DNA of 64,000 bases from Lachnospira multipara LB2003 (GTDB lineage: Bacteria; Bacillota; Clostridia; Lachnospirales; Lachnospiraceae): NCBI RefSeq assembly GCF_000702205.1, contig NZ_JNKW01000001.1, positions 434,001 through 498,000 of the forward strand, written 5' to 3'. The notes beneath the pieces were generated by a model. That model had not been told where the DNA came from, searched no databases, and worked only from the letters and a program-made list of their open reading frames with translations. Positions 27,128 to 35,758 of the stretch are shown piece after piece (the stretch's first letter is position 1; each line of letters begins with the position of its first letter). Position numbers and translations under genes: made by a program.

Positions 27128-27787
27128 ATGAATAACGACTATTACGATAATGTTCTTATAATTACAGGCGGAAGCCTTGATATTTCCTGGGCCAAGTCTT
27201 ATTTATCCCAAAATAAATTTGATTATCTTATTGCTGCCGATAGCGGACTTGCATATGTTAAGGAGCTTAACCTTTGCCCTGACTTTATTCTTGGGGATTA
27301 TGATTCTGTAGATTTAGAGCTTTTAAACTACTTTAAAGATAAGGATATTAAGACCTATCCAAAGGAAAAAGACTATACCGATACCCATCTTGCAATTATT
27401 ACTGCTATTAAGCTTATGCCTAGAAAAATAACTATTCTTGGTGGAACCGGCACTAGACTTGACCATACATTAACTTCTATTGGTAATCTTGTTTCCTTAC
27501 TTGATCTTGATATTGAAGGTGAAATAGTTGATCCACACAACAAAATCTATCTTCTAGGGGAAGGCATGACTAAGATTATAAAAAAGGAAGAACAATACGG
27601 AGATTATGTCTCTTTTATTCCATTAGAAAAAAGCTTTACCATAAGCCTTAAGGGTTTTTATTATCCACTAGATAATTACCTTGTAAACTCTGGTCTTAGC
27701 TTAACTCAAAGTAATGAAATTGTTGATGATGAGGCAGTAATTACTGTTCATGATGGTATTGCAATTGTTATTGAGGCTAGGGATTAA
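27128..27787 (+). CDS. thiN: Thiamine pyrophosphokinase
   Basis: About 219 residues. GGSLD, AADSGL and ILGDYDSVD are N-terminal catalytic motifs; YPKEKDYTDTHLAI and GGTGTRLDHTLTSIGNL are the diagnostic TPK stretch. The C-terminal beta domain binds thiamine (SLKGFYYPLDN and GLSLTQSNEI). It makes TPP from thiamine and ATP (or another NTP). ATG 27128 is preferred, with TGGAGGT upstream; the earlier in-frame ATG precedes that site. It is monocistronic and convergent with nfnB. TPP-dependent pyruvate metabolism would be its main consumer. Confidence 0.95.
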   Translation: MNNDYYDNVLIITGGSLDISWAKSYLSQNKFDYLIAADSGLAYVKELNLCPDFILGDYDSVDLELLNYFKDKDIKTYPKEKDYTDTHLAIITAIKLMPRKITILGGTGTRLDHTLTSIGNLVSLLDLDIEGEIVDPHNKIYLLGEGMTKIIKKEEQYGDYVSFIPLEKSFTISLKGFYYPLDNYLVNSGLSLTQSNEIVDDEAVITVHDGIAIVIEARD

Positions 27788-27877
27788 ATCAGAACTTTCT
27801 CGAAAGTTTATATTTTTGTAGAAAAAATTTTATAGCAAAAAATTTGTGACAAAAAGCAACCAAAAGCTTTAAAAAAA

Positions 27878-27911
27878 TGCGGTAATTTAGGAATTCCTAG
27901 ATTAACCGCAT
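27878..27911. terminator. Bidirectional terminator between thiN and nfnB
   Basis: ATGCGGT...ACCGCAT stem extended through the palindrome TAGGAATTCCTA, with AAAAAA on one side and TTTTT on the other. Confidence 0.75.
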
Positions 27912-27944
27912 CTTTTTATAAGCTTATATATCTTAATTTAGTTT

Positions 27945-29330
27945 TTAGTTATTTGATAGGAATTCGTGAATTCCCTTTGCACCTGCCTTACCAGCGCCCA
28001 TTGCAAGAATTACTGTAGCTGCACCTGTTACTGCATCACCACCTGCATATACTGCCATCTTTGATGTCTTTCCTGTCTCTTCTTCAGCTACAATACATTT
28101 TCTCTTATTGATTTCAAGTCCCTTAGTTGTTGAAGAAATAAGTGGGTTTGGTGATGTACCAAGTGACATAATTACTGCGTCTACATCCATTTCATATTCT
28201 GAACCTGGGATTTCTACTGGTCTTCTTCTACCTGATTCATCTGGTTCACCAAGTTCCATCTTAATTACCTTAATTCCTGTTACATTACCCTTGTCATCTG
28301 TAAGGATTTCTGTTGGATTTTGTAATAAGTCAAAGATAATTCCTTCTTCCTTAGCATGATGTACTTCTTCTGCTCTTGCTGGAAGTTCTTCCATAGAACG
28401 TCTATAAATAACATGTACTTCTGCGCCAAGTCTTAGGGCTGTTCTTGCAGCATCCATAGCAACGTTACCGCCACCTACAACTGCAACCTTCTTAAATTTA
28501 GCAATTGGTGTATCATATTCATCATCAAAAGCCTTCATTAAGTTACTTCTTGTAAGATATTCGTTAGCTGAAAATACTTCATTAGCATTCTCTCCTGGGA
28601 TTCCCATAAATCTTGGAAGACCTGCACCAGAACCAATATATACTGCATCAAAGCCTTCTTCGTTTAATAACTGATCAATTGTCATTGAACGACCAATTAC
28701 TACATTAGTTTCGATCTTTACGCCAAGTTTCTTAACATTCTCAACTTCTGCTGCCACTACAGTCTTCTTTGGAAGACGGAATTCAGGAATACCATATACT
28801 AATACACCGCCTGCCTCATGTAATGCTTCAAAAATTGTTACTTCATAGCCTAATTTTGCTAAATCTCCTGCACATGTAAGACCTGAAGGACCAGAACCAA
28901 TAACTGCTACTTTCTTACCATTTAACTTATCAGCACCCTTAGGTGTAATGCCATTTTCTCTTGCATAATCTGCTACAAATCTCTCTAACTTACCAATTGA
29001 AATTGATTCGCCCTTAATTCCTCTAATACAAACACCTTCACACTGTGATTCCTGAGGACAAACTCTACCACATACTGCTGGAAGTGCTGATGATTCGCTA
29101 ATTACTTCATAAGCTTTTTCAATGTTACCTTCCTTAACTTCTGCGATAAATTTTGGTATGTTAATTGATACAGGACAACCCTGAATACATCTTGCATTCT
29201 TACAATTTAAACATCTACTTGCTTCTGCCTTAGCTTCTTCTAAATTATATCCAAGACATACTTCATCAAAATTTTTATTTCTAACGTTAGGATCTTGTTC
29301 TCTAACAGGAACTTTTTTCATTACGTCCAT
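27945..29330 (-). CDS. NfnB / glutamate-synthase-type NADPH-dependent flavoprotein
   Basis: 461 residues. The N-terminal domain has two cysteine groups (CLNCKNARCIQGCP and CGRVCPQESQCEGVC) for [4Fe-4S] clusters. Two Rossmann folds follow, an FAD site (VIGSGPSG) and an NADPH site (VVGGGNVAMDAART), with the C-terminal YAGGDAVTGAATVILAMGAG motif. Alone it could be annotated as GltA, the small subunit of glutamate synthase. Its pairing with the FAD/NAD subunit immediately upstream (35-bp gap) marks it as NfnB, part of the electron-bifurcating NADH-dependent ferredoxin:NADP+ oxidoreductase. Confidence 0.9.
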   Translation of the reverse strand: MDVMKKVPVREQDPNVRNKNFDEVCLGYNLEEAKAEASRCLNCKNARCIQGCPVSINIPKFIAEVKEGNIEKAYEVISESSALPAVCGRVCPQESQCEGVCIRGIKGESISIGKLERFVADYARENGITPKGADKLNGKKVAVIGSGPSGLTCAGDLAKLGYEVTIFEALHEAGGVLVYGIPEFRLPKKTVVAAEVENVKKLGVKIETNVVIGRSMTIDQLLNEEGFDAVYIGSGAGLPRFMGIPGENANEVFSANEYLTRSNLMKAFDDEYDTPIAKFKKVAVVGGGNVAMDAARTALRLGAEVHVIYRRSMEELPARAEEVHHAKEEGIIFDLLQNPTEILTDDKGNVTGIKVIKMELGEPDESGRRRPVEIPGSEYEMDVDAVIMSLGTSPNPLISSTTKGLEINKRKCIVAEEETGKTSKMAVYAGGDAVTGAATVILAMGAGKAGAKGIHEFLSNN

Positions 29331-29365
29331 ATTTAACCTCCATATTTGTTTCTAAGAATTTATGA

Positions 29366-30253
29366 TTAATCGTTACAGTTTCCACATCCGCCGTGATGTG
29401 TATCACCTTCCTGTAACTTAAGCATTGCTCTTCCTTCTTCTGTCTTATATGTCTGCTGTCTCTTCATTGCCTGATCAAAATCTACCAAATGGCCATCAAA
29501 TTCTGGTCCATCTACACAAGCAAATTTAATCTCATCGCCTACCTGAAGACGACATGCGCCACACATTCCAGTTCCATCAACCATAATTGGATTCATTGAA
29601 ACAATTGTTGGAATATTTAATTCTTTAGTCAATAAGCATACAAACTTCATCATAATTAGTGGTCCAATAGCTATACATCTATCGTATTTCTTTCCCTGAT
29701 TATTAACTAAATCCTTTAATACATCTGTACCCATGCCTTTTCTAACATAGCTACCATCATCTGTTGTAATATATAAATTGTCCCCTGCAATTTTTCTTAA
29801 TTCGTCCTCTAAGATAATTAAGTCCTTATTCTTAGCACCAACGATTACATCGCACTCTATACCATGTTCATATAACCACTTTACCTGAGGATAAACTGGA
29901 GCAGTACCTACACCACCTGCTACAAATACAATTTTCTTCTTCTTTAATTCCTCAATATCTTCCTCAACCATTTCTGATGGACATCCAAGAGGGCCTACAA
30001 AATCCATAAATGCATCTCCAGCCTTTAATTTAGCCATCTTCTCTGTTGAAGCACCAACAGTTTGGAAAACTATTGTAATTGTTCCCTTCTCTCTATCATA
30101 ATCACAAATTGTAAGAGGTATTCTCTCACCCTTTTCATCCATTTTGACAATTACGAACTGGCCAGGTTCACAATGAGCTGCAACTCTAGGAGCTTTAACA
30201 TCCATAAGATAAATCTTATCTGCTATATTTTCAGCCTTAAGAATTTCGTACAT
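29366..30253 (-). CDS. NfnA / FAD-NAD(H)-binding iron-sulfur subunit
   Basis: 295 residues. Ferredoxin-reductase fold: FAD region (~1-100, IPLTICDYD), NAD region (~105-215, FVAGGVGTAPVYPQ) and a C-terminal 2Fe-2S loop (MCGACRLQVGDEIKFACVDG). It resembles dihydroorotate dehydrogenase electron-transfer subunit PyrK, sulfide dehydrogenase subunit and NfnA. With NfnB it forms Nfn, which moves electrons between NADPH and NADH plus ferredoxin. The C-terminus ends HHGGCGNCND, a short extra CxxC of unknown role. AAAGGGG precedes the start. Confidence 0.9.
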   Translation of the reverse strand: MYEILKAENIADKIYLMDVKAPRVAAHCEPGQFVIVKMDEKGERIPLTICDYDREKGTITIVFQTVGASTEKMAKLKAGDAFMDFVGPLGCPSEMVEEDIEELKKKKIVFVAGGVGTAPVYPQVKWLYEHGIECDVIVGAKNKDLIILEDELRKIAGDNLYITTDDGSYVRKGMGTDVLKDLVNNQGKKYDRCIAIGPLIMMKFVCLLTKELNIPTIVSMNPIMVDGTGMCGACRLQVGDEIKFACVDGPEFDGHLVDFDQAMKRQQTYKTEEGRAMLKLQEGDTHHGGCGNCND

Positions 30254-30601
30254 ACTTTGTACCCCTTTCTTTTATTTTTCTCATAATAAGCTTGGTAAAA
30301 GTTGATAAAACTTCTCATTTACTACCAACTTTAATTTTACAAAATTGTTAAGTTTATGTCAATTAAGAAACGATGATTCGCCATTCTTTTCGTTTATTTT
30401 TTCTACTTTTATTTACTATTAAAAGCAATTAAATGTCTTAGCATTTTATATTTAACTATTTCTATTCTATTAAAAATATATTATAACGTTAGTATTAGTT
30501 TTTTCGTAAAAAATTTAATAAAAGGAGCTAGGCCTCTAAGATAAAGAGTAATCTTTTCTTATTAGCCTAGCTTTTTTATTCTTTATTTCATCTACTAGAA
30601 A
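30254..30601. other. 348-bp intergenic region between nfnA and the 30602 gene
   Basis: AT-rich. It should hold the nfnAB promoter on the minus strand, but I could not pick a convincing -35/-10 pair. The only clear structure is the terminator at 30526-30577. No reading frame of interest. Confidence 0.4.
30526..30577. terminator. Terminator downstream of the YkvI-like gene
   Basis: AGCTAGGC (30526-30533) pairs with GCCTAGCT (30564-30571), with an inner AAGAT/ATCTT stem and six T residues following on the plus strand. On the minus strand it is followed by CCTTTTATT. Confidence 0.6.
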
Positions 30602-30976
30602 CTATGTTTCTTTTGTTTTAGTTTCCTCTGCTGTTGTCTTTAATTCTGTAGCCTCGCTAGCATTCATATATTCTTCCTTTACCACTTCCTGCACTTCTTT
30701 CTTAATGTCTGCATTATCGATAATGGATTCTTCGGCTCCTGCAAATCGCTTCGCTAGAGCATAAGACAAACTAAATGCTGTATTAAAGATTAATGCAAAT
30801 ATTACGAAGGTATTAATCTGCGCAAATATTGGATTAATCTTAGCTACGATAGCTAACATTGGGATTTCTGAATTAGCAATAGTGTCTACATTTGCATATA
30901 AAACCGAATAAGCTGCTAAAACGATAACACCAACGTAGGCCAGTGCTATCTTCATACTTTTGCCTAATGTTTTCAT
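30602..30976 (-). CDS. Short YkvI-like membrane protein (possible half-transporter remnant)
   Basis: 124 residues with two hydrophobic segments (~9-29 and ~48-72) and an acidic 45-residue tail. SEIPMLAIVAKINPIF...NTAFSLSYALAKRF resembles the central part of YkvI-family membrane proteins (LeuT-like fold, ~350 residues). The N-terminal third and the last helices of that family are missing. It has its own AGGAGA site and ATG and a terminator, so it may be expressed as a small protein rather than simply decayed. Function unknown. Confidence 0.5.
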   Translation of the reverse strand: MKTLGKSMKIALAYVGVIVLAAYSVLYANVDTIANSEIPMLAIVAKINPIFAQINTFVIFALIFNTAFSLSYALAKRFAGAEESIIDNADIKKEVQEVVKEEYMNASEATELKTTAEETKTKET

Positions 30977-31093
30977 ACAAATCTCCTATCTTTAGTTGTA
31001 AATGTTCACATCTATATAAATTTTAACAATAGATAGGAGATTGGTCAAATTAAGCCCTGCAGGTAAATCAAAAGAAACTTTATATTAGTCAAA

Positions 31094-31663
31094 TTATTCT
31101 TTTGTATCCTTTTCTATTTTATCTAAGCTATCCTTTAATACTTCCGCCCTTAATTCCTTTAGCCATTCTGAAAATGCTACAACGTCATGAGCATAAGTCT
31201 TTTGTAACTCATACTCATTCTCTGCCCAGGTGCTAATAGGAGCTTCGTTGTGCTGAATTAAGGCTTCTAATTTATCTAGCGCCTTATAAAGCTTAGCTTC
31301 CTTAGTTTCTTGAGCCTCCATTTCTAAAAATAATGCGCTAAAGTTTTTCTTTACTTCTAAAGGAAGACTATTTACCCAATCAGATAAAAGCTTGTCCTCC
31401 ACTTCTCTATCCTTATCTGTCTTCTTAAAAACAGGAATGTCTCCTGTAAAGCACTCTCCTAAGTCATGGATAAGGCACATACATACGACCTTATCTATAT
31501 CAAGTTCAGGAAATTCCTCTCTTAAAAGCATAGCCATAAGGGAAATTCTCCAACTATGCTCTGCCACACTTTCCACTCTACCTTTAGAAGTTGTGCAATG
31601 TCTTGTGGTATCCTTAAGTCTTTCTGCCACATGTAATATTTCTAGATATTCTCTTGCCTTCAT
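31094..31663 (-). CDS. HD-domain phosphohydrolase, YfbR-like
   Basis: 189 residues. H36 in VESVAEHSW and H66-D67 in LIHDLGE are metal ligands of the HD superfamily, with a further conserved Asp (LYKALDKLEAL). This size and motif set match the HD_3 group, which includes E. coli YfbR (5'-deoxynucleotidase). The likely reaction is dephosphorylation of nucleotides, but the substrate is not certain. It begins 12 bp after the DUF4097-type gene, so it is probably part of the PadR-HAAS-DUF4097 operon. Confidence 0.82.
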   Translation of the reverse strand: MKAREYLEILHVAERLKDTTRHCTTSKGRVESVAEHSWRISLMAMLLREEFPELDIDKVVCMCLIHDLGECFTGDIPVFKKTDKDREVEDKLLSDWVNSLPLEVKKNFSALFLEMEAQETKEAKLYKALDKLEALIQHNEAPISTWAENEYELQKTYAHDVVAFSEWLKELRAEVLKDSLDKIEKDTKE

Positions 31664-31675
31664 TTTTACTTAACT

Positions 31676-32392
31676 TTATTCTCCATTAACTTTCACATTT
31701 CCAAGTTTAGAATCAGCCTTTAAATCGCCAATATCTCCACTTATCTTTACATTTCCAACCTGACAAGTACAACTACCTGTTTCAATATCACTATCTTTTA
31801 CCTTGATATTACCTGTTTTTACATCTATTATACAGTCATTTACTGTGCAATCTGTAACTTTTACATTGCCCACTGAAGTATTAATATTAAGATTTTCTAT
31901 AGAGACTTTATATAACTCAACATTTCCTGCAGAATTCTTAATACTTGTAGTAGCAGAAGCAATTTCATCTATATCTATATTTCCCGCCGATAAATCTATA
32001 TCTATTTTATCTAAATTTGTATCATATGGCAAAGTAATTGTAATTACACCGGAATTATTACCAAAAAAAGAAACTCCAACTACTTTAGAACTATTATTCT
32101 CCTCTATAGTTAAATTACCATCTTCAAGATTAGCATTAATTTCACTTTTTGATGGTAGGTTATACTCCACCTTAAAGCTATCTCCGTAAAGGATCCTAAC
32201 ATTGGCTGCATCTATATTTGCATTAATTTGATTTACCTCTTTTCCTGAATAATCAATAGTAGAGCTTTTTGCCCCTGAAAAGTCAAAGTTAAAGCTATAT
32301 CTAAATACGTTAATATAAAGGCCTAACAAAACAGCAATTAGAGTAATTGTATATAAAACAATCTTATATTTTTTCTTTGCTTTATTTGACAT
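31676..32392 (-). CDS. DUF4097-type surface-facing beta-helix protein
   Basis: 238 residues. One N-terminal membrane helix (~10-28) and a repetitive beta region in which (G)NVKV- and GNIDI-type strands recur, as in DUF4097/putative adhesin domains. It should be anchored in the membrane and face outwards. Such proteins commonly follow a PadR regulator and a HAAS/DUF1700 membrane protein, as here, and the set is thought to respond to envelope conditions. It starts 3 bp after the HAAS gene, so translation is coupled. Confidence 0.8.
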   Translation of the reverse strand: MSNKAKKKYKIVLYTITLIAVLLGLYINVFRYSFNFDFSGAKSSTIDYSGKEVNQINANIDAANVRILYGDSFKVEYNLPSKSEINANLEDGNLTIEENNSSKVVGVSFFGNNSGVITITLPYDTNLDKIDIDLSAGNIDIDEIASATTSIKNSAGNVELYKVSIENLNINTSVGNVKVTDCTVNDCIIDVKTGNIKVKDSDIETGSCTCQVGNVKISGDIGDLKADSKLGNVKVNGE

Positions 32393-32395
32393 AAA

Positions 32396-33361
32396 TTAAT
32401 CCTCCTCATCAATAAAGTTTAACTTTAAAATCTTGTTAATTAGATATGCGATAGGGAAAATAATCCATGTTATCTCCCATCTAAAGGTTAAAAAACTAAT
32501 AATCAAATAAATACAAATTACCGTAACCTTATAATTCTCTAATATAAGCTCTGCCTTCTTACTTGTATAAGTCACACTTGAAGCTCTTGCATGTTCCCCA
32601 CTCATAGTCTTCTCATCATTGAGATTTAGGATTGTATCATAGCTGCCATTAATAATTGACACATAAACAATTAAGAATACGCCAATTGCCACAATTAGAA
32701 ATAAAAGTGAAGGTGTAATAATATCATCATCAAAAATAATTGCTGGTACAACTGATAAAATAAAGCACATAACTCCTACTGAAGTACAAATTGTATTAGT
32801 AGTTTCAAAACTTCTCTTTCTTTCCTTAACATAATCTGTTGTTGTCATGTCGATTTTGCAGGTTTCATCTTTTATATAAGACCATTTAGAAGACTTCATT
32901 GCTGAAGTGATAAATAGCGCAACTGCTACGGCTATAAAAACAAACATAAAAGATACACCAGCATTTTCATATATACCTAATCTTGTTTCAGAAAGAATAG
33001 GACTAATTACACTTGTAATACATAAAAATACGCCAATTGCCACAAGCCAAGCTGACTTAGTTCTTGATGCTAAATATCCCATTACCTCTTCCTTAGTAAG
33101 TAATCTTGCCTTAGTCTTCTCTTCTCTTTCCTTAGTCTCCTCTACTTCCTTTTCAAGGCCAAGTTCACTTGCAAGTTCATCTAAATTGCCAAATTCAGCA
33201 ATAACTGTAGCCACCGCTTCATTCTCTGACTTGCCTTCTGCCTTTAATTCGTTATATTTATCCTCCATCATTTCTAAAAGTTCGCTTTTAGCCTTCTTCA
33301 CCTCAGCAGTGTTGGCTAAATTTGCAAACATAGCATTAAGATAACTTTTAATTGTTTCCAT
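32396..33361 (-). CDS. HAAS-domain (DUF1700-like / permease prefix domain) membrane protein
   Basis: 321 residues. The first ~75 residues are the helical HAAS signaling domain (YLNAMFANLANTAEVKKAK...EAVATVIAEFGNLDELA). A charged linker leads to about six membrane helices in three pairs. In this module the HAAS domain is believed to contact the PadR protein or transmit a signal to the membrane part. The gene sits 74 bp after padR and 3 bp before the DUF4097 gene. The transported or sensed molecule is unknown. Confidence 0.8.
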   Translation of the reverse strand: METIKSYLNAMFANLANTAEVKKAKSELLEMMEDKYNELKAEGKSENEAVATVIAEFGNLDELASELGLEKEVEETKEREEKTKARLLTKEEVMGYLASRTKSAWLVAIGVFLCITSVISPILSETRLGIYENAGVSFMFVFIAVAVALFITSAMKSSKWSYIKDETCKIDMTTTDYVKERKRSFETTNTICTSVGVMCFILSVVPAIIFDDDIITPSLLFLIVAIGVFLIVYVSIINGSYDTILNLNDEKTMSGEHARASSVTYTSKKAELILENYKVTVICIYLIISFLTFRWEITWIIFPIAYLINKILKLNFIDEED

Positions 33362-33435
33362 ATTACTCCTTCCAATGCTTCACCAAGCAACATTCTAATA
33401 TAGTATTATTTAAGTAACATTAAAGAATTCATATT

Positions 33436-33777
33436 CTAAATTTTTTTTGTAAATTTATTTACCACTTCTTTGATTAGATCCCACTCCTGACATTTCTCCT
33501 TATAGTATGAAAGACCTATGTCTGTAATTCTATAATAAGTTCTTTTCTTAGCTGTGCCTTCAGAATCCTTATTGGCTACAAAGGATTCAATATAACCATT
33601 CTTCTCTAATCGATTAAAAGCTGAATAAAGGGTTGTTTCTTTTATCGTATACTTCTCTTCTGAGATTTCCTTTATCTGCTTTGAAATCTCGTAACCATAA
33701 GATGGCTCTTTTAAGAGGATATACAAAATCATAGTGTCGTTGTAACCGCGGATCACGTCACTACTTATCTCAACCAT
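33436..33777 (-). CDS. PadR-family transcriptional regulator
   Basis: 113 residues, a single winged-helix domain: LYILLKEPSYGYEISKQIKE is the family signature, and KETTLYSAFNRLEKNGYIES is the recognition and wing region. The short C-terminal helix (EWDLIKEVVNKFTKK) forms the dimer in PadR subfamily 2. It most likely represses its own operon (HAAS, DUF4097, HD) by binding palindromes in the promoter. AGGAGGTGAT lies just before the start. Confidence 0.92.
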   Translation of the reverse strand: MVEISSDVIRGYNDTMILYILLKEPSYGYEISKQIKEISEEKYTIKETTLYSAFNRLEKNGYIESFVANKDSEGTAKKRTYYRITDIGLSYYKEKCQEWDLIKEVVNKFTKKI

Positions 33778-33810
33778 CAGATCACCTCCTGTTTTTGAAA
33801 ATGTATCTTC

Positions 33811-33878
33811 TACGACTATCGTACTATGTCTGTCGTAGTACGTCTGTCAAAGTAAATATACTACGACCGTCGTAGTAT
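33811..33878. promoter_or_regulatory. Probable PadR operators upstream of padR
   Basis: Three palindromes lie in 68 bp. Site A is TACGA-CTA-TCGTA (33811-33823). Site B is an imperfect CGTACTA...TAGTACG (33820-33842). Site C (33858-33878) is ATACTACGAC, a central C, then GTCGTAGTAT: perfect over 21 bp. All share a TACTACGA/TCGTAGTA half-site. This repeated G+C-containing motif in an AT-rich promoter directly upstream of padR is the expected autoregulatory operator. Confidence 0.7.
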
Positions 33879-33994
33879 GTCAATACTAGTTTCCAAATTT
33901 AATTAACTTTTATGTCCTTTTTTTCCAATAATATAAAATAATAATATGTTAAAATTCTTAAAAGTAATCTAATTTACCATAAATAGGAGAGAAT

Positions 33995-34972
33995 ATGATT
34001 AGCATTATTATACCAATATACAATACATCTAAATATTTAAACGAATGCTTTAATAGTATTAAAGCTCAGACCTATACGGACTTCGAAGTACTTATGATTA
34101 ATGATGGATCAACAGATGATTCTGAAACTATTTGTAAAAATTGGACAGAATATGATTCTAGATTCAAGTATTTCTATAAAGAAAACTCAGGTTTATCTTT
34201 AACAAGAAATTATGGTCTTTCAAAGGCAAATGGCGATTATATTTTCTATATGGATAGCGACGATATTATTTCACCACAAACTTTAGAGTTCTTATATAAA
34301 ACTCTTAAGAAGGATAATTTAGACCTAGTTGCTTGCTATGAATATGATTTTAAAGATGGTAATACACCTGAAATCATAAAGTATGAGGATGTAGATTTTA
34401 GAAAATATCTTGATCCCATTGATTTTCTAAAAACCTTAGCCTATGAAGATCTTATCCTTGCAAGAGCATGGAATAAGCTATATAAACGCAGTTTATTAGA
34501 AAAGGTTGAATTTGAAGACTATGTACTTGAAGATAGAATTTTTGCCATTGAACTTTCATTAAAGCTTAACAAGGCAGCAATAATTAATAATAAGTTGATT
34601 TATCACAGATTCCATGAAAACAGTATTATGACAACACCTTCTAGTAAGATTTATACTGGTATGCTTGTTTCTTGCCAAAGACAGATATCTGCTAGCAAAT
34701 TAATAATCCATGATTCTAAGGAGTTACGAGCAATCAATGAACAAATTTTATATGTCCTTAATAGATTTGCTGCTGGAGCTCATGCAGAACATTTTCTTAA
34801 AGAAGAAAAGGAACTTAGACAACTAGCTAAAAAGCTTTATAGGGAAATAGGAGTCAATAAGCTTAGTTTAAAGCTATTCCTTCAAATTTATTTCTTCCTT
34901 CTTTGGAGCTTCTTAAGCATTAAAAGAAATCACATTTGGATAGGTGGAAGAAATATGCGCTTAGCTAAATAA
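33995..34972 (+). CDS. Family 2 glycosyltransferase
   Basis: 325 residues. GT-A fold: SIIIPIYNTSKYL at 3-15, INDGSTDDS at 35-43 and MDSDDII at 88-94 (DxD metal motif). The C-terminal third is helical with one weakly hydrophobic stretch and would lie at the membrane. GT2 enzymes of this type transfer a sugar to a polysaccharide or teichoic acid; donor and acceptor are not set. The gene is a single transcription unit, divergent from padR and ended by the hairpin at 34987. Confidence 0.9.
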   Translation: MISIIIPIYNTSKYLNECFNSIKAQTYTDFEVLMINDGSTDDSETICKNWTEYDSRFKYFYKENSGLSLTRNYGLSKANGDYIFYMDSDDIISPQTLEFLYKTLKKDNLDLVACYEYDFKDGNTPEIIKYEDVDFRKYLDPIDFLKTLAYEDLILARAWNKLYKRSLLEKVEFEDYVLEDRIFAIELSLKLNKAAIINNKLIYHRFHENSIMTTPSSKIYTGMLVSCQRQISASKLIIHDSKELRAINEQILYVLNRFAAGAHAEHFLKEEKELRQLAKKLYREIGVNKLSLKLFLQIYFFLLWSFLSIKRNHIWIGGRNMRLAK

Positions 34973-34986
34973 TACTATAAAAGATA

Positions 34987-35024
34987 AAAGCCTTAAGCTA
35001 TTTAGATAATAACTTAAGGCTTTT
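34987..35024. terminator. Bidirectional terminator after the glycosyltransferase gene
   Basis: AAAGCCTTAAG (34987-34997) pairs with CTTAAGGCTTT (35013-35023), followed by TTTTT on the plus strand. It overlaps the end of the minus-strand DUF5131 remnant. Confidence 0.8.
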
Positions 35025-35265
35025 TCCCATTTTTATAGAGTTTCCTATCTTTATAAAAGCGTCTGCCTGTTCCACAAAATGTAAAACTTACATTAAATTC
35101 TTCACACTCATACTTAACATCTGGTCTTTGCTCTATGATATGCCAGGCCTTAAGGCGCCAATCATCAGCTTCTTTTAAGAAGAAATCATAGGTCATGCAC
35201 ACTCTTAGTATTTCCCCTGATTTTACTTTATAGCAACCATGCCAAGGATTCCATATATCGTGCAT
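35014..35265 (-). pseudogene. Internally deleted remnant of a DUF5131 (Gp37/Gp68-like) gene
   Basis: 83 residues that look like three separated pieces of the ~240-residue DUF5131 family joined in frame. IWNPWHGC is the N-terminal signature. TYDFFLKEADDWRLKAWHII and EQRPD correspond to the middle. VSFTFCGTGRRFYKDRKLYK corresponds to the C-terminus. The CxxxCxxC-like region expected after WHGC and most of the barrel are absent, so catalysis is unlikely. It starts directly at the stop of the HxlR gene with only a weak ribosome binding site. Assignment is from remembered family patterns and needs an alignment. Confidence 0.55.
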
Positions 35266-35670
35266 TTACTTGTCTTCCTTTACATCATATATTTCCTCTT
35301 CATATTTGAAGCCCCAGTTCATGATGGCATAAAAGACAGGGAATAAGTCCTTTCCCATATCTGATAGAGAATACTCTACGTGAGGTGGCACCTCATTATA
35401 CTGAATTCTATTAACTAATCCATCATCTTCTAGTTCTCTTAAACTCTTAGTAAGCATTGTATTAGTAATACCCTCTAAATCTCTTTTTAGCTGGCCAAAT
35501 CTTACTGAATCATATATACAAAGCTCATATATAATCTGAGACTTCCATCTTCCCTGCATCATTACTAAAAGTGGTGTTACAGGACAATTTCCATCTTTTG
35601 TTACAATTCCTTCTTTAAGCTTAATAAGAAATTCCTCATAAGACATATAGTCTTCATTTTTTATTGACAT
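35266..35670 (-). CDS. HxlR-family winged-helix regulator
   Basis: 134 residues. The HxlR signature is clear: CPVTPLLVMMQGRWKSQIIYEL with Cys near residue 29, then VRFGQLKRDLEGITNTMLTKSLRELEDDGLV. The N-terminal cysteine is often redox- or electrophile-sensing in HxlR/YodB proteins. The 25-residue N-terminal extension is unusual but short. It lies 88 bp after the GNAT gene on the same strand and may belong to that operon; regulated genes are not obvious. Confidence 0.88.
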   Translation of the reverse strand: MSIKNEDYMSYEEFLIKLKEGIVTKDGNCPVTPLLVMMQGRWKSQIIYELCIYDSVRFGQLKRDLEGITNTMLTKSLRELEDDGLVNRIQYNEVPPHVEYSLSDMGKDLFPVFYAIMNWGFKYEEEIYDVKEDK

Positions 35671-35758
35671 AAAACCTCCATATATAACAACATTTTCTTT
35701 TTACATTTTTCACGTATTCTTAGGCTTATATAATTATTCTAACATATTTTTATAATTT

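Noticed and set aside
27945..29330. Annotation as glutamate synthase small subunit
   Set aside because: No glutamate synthase large subunit is present, and the adjacent FAD/NAD iron-sulfur gene makes NfnB the better call.
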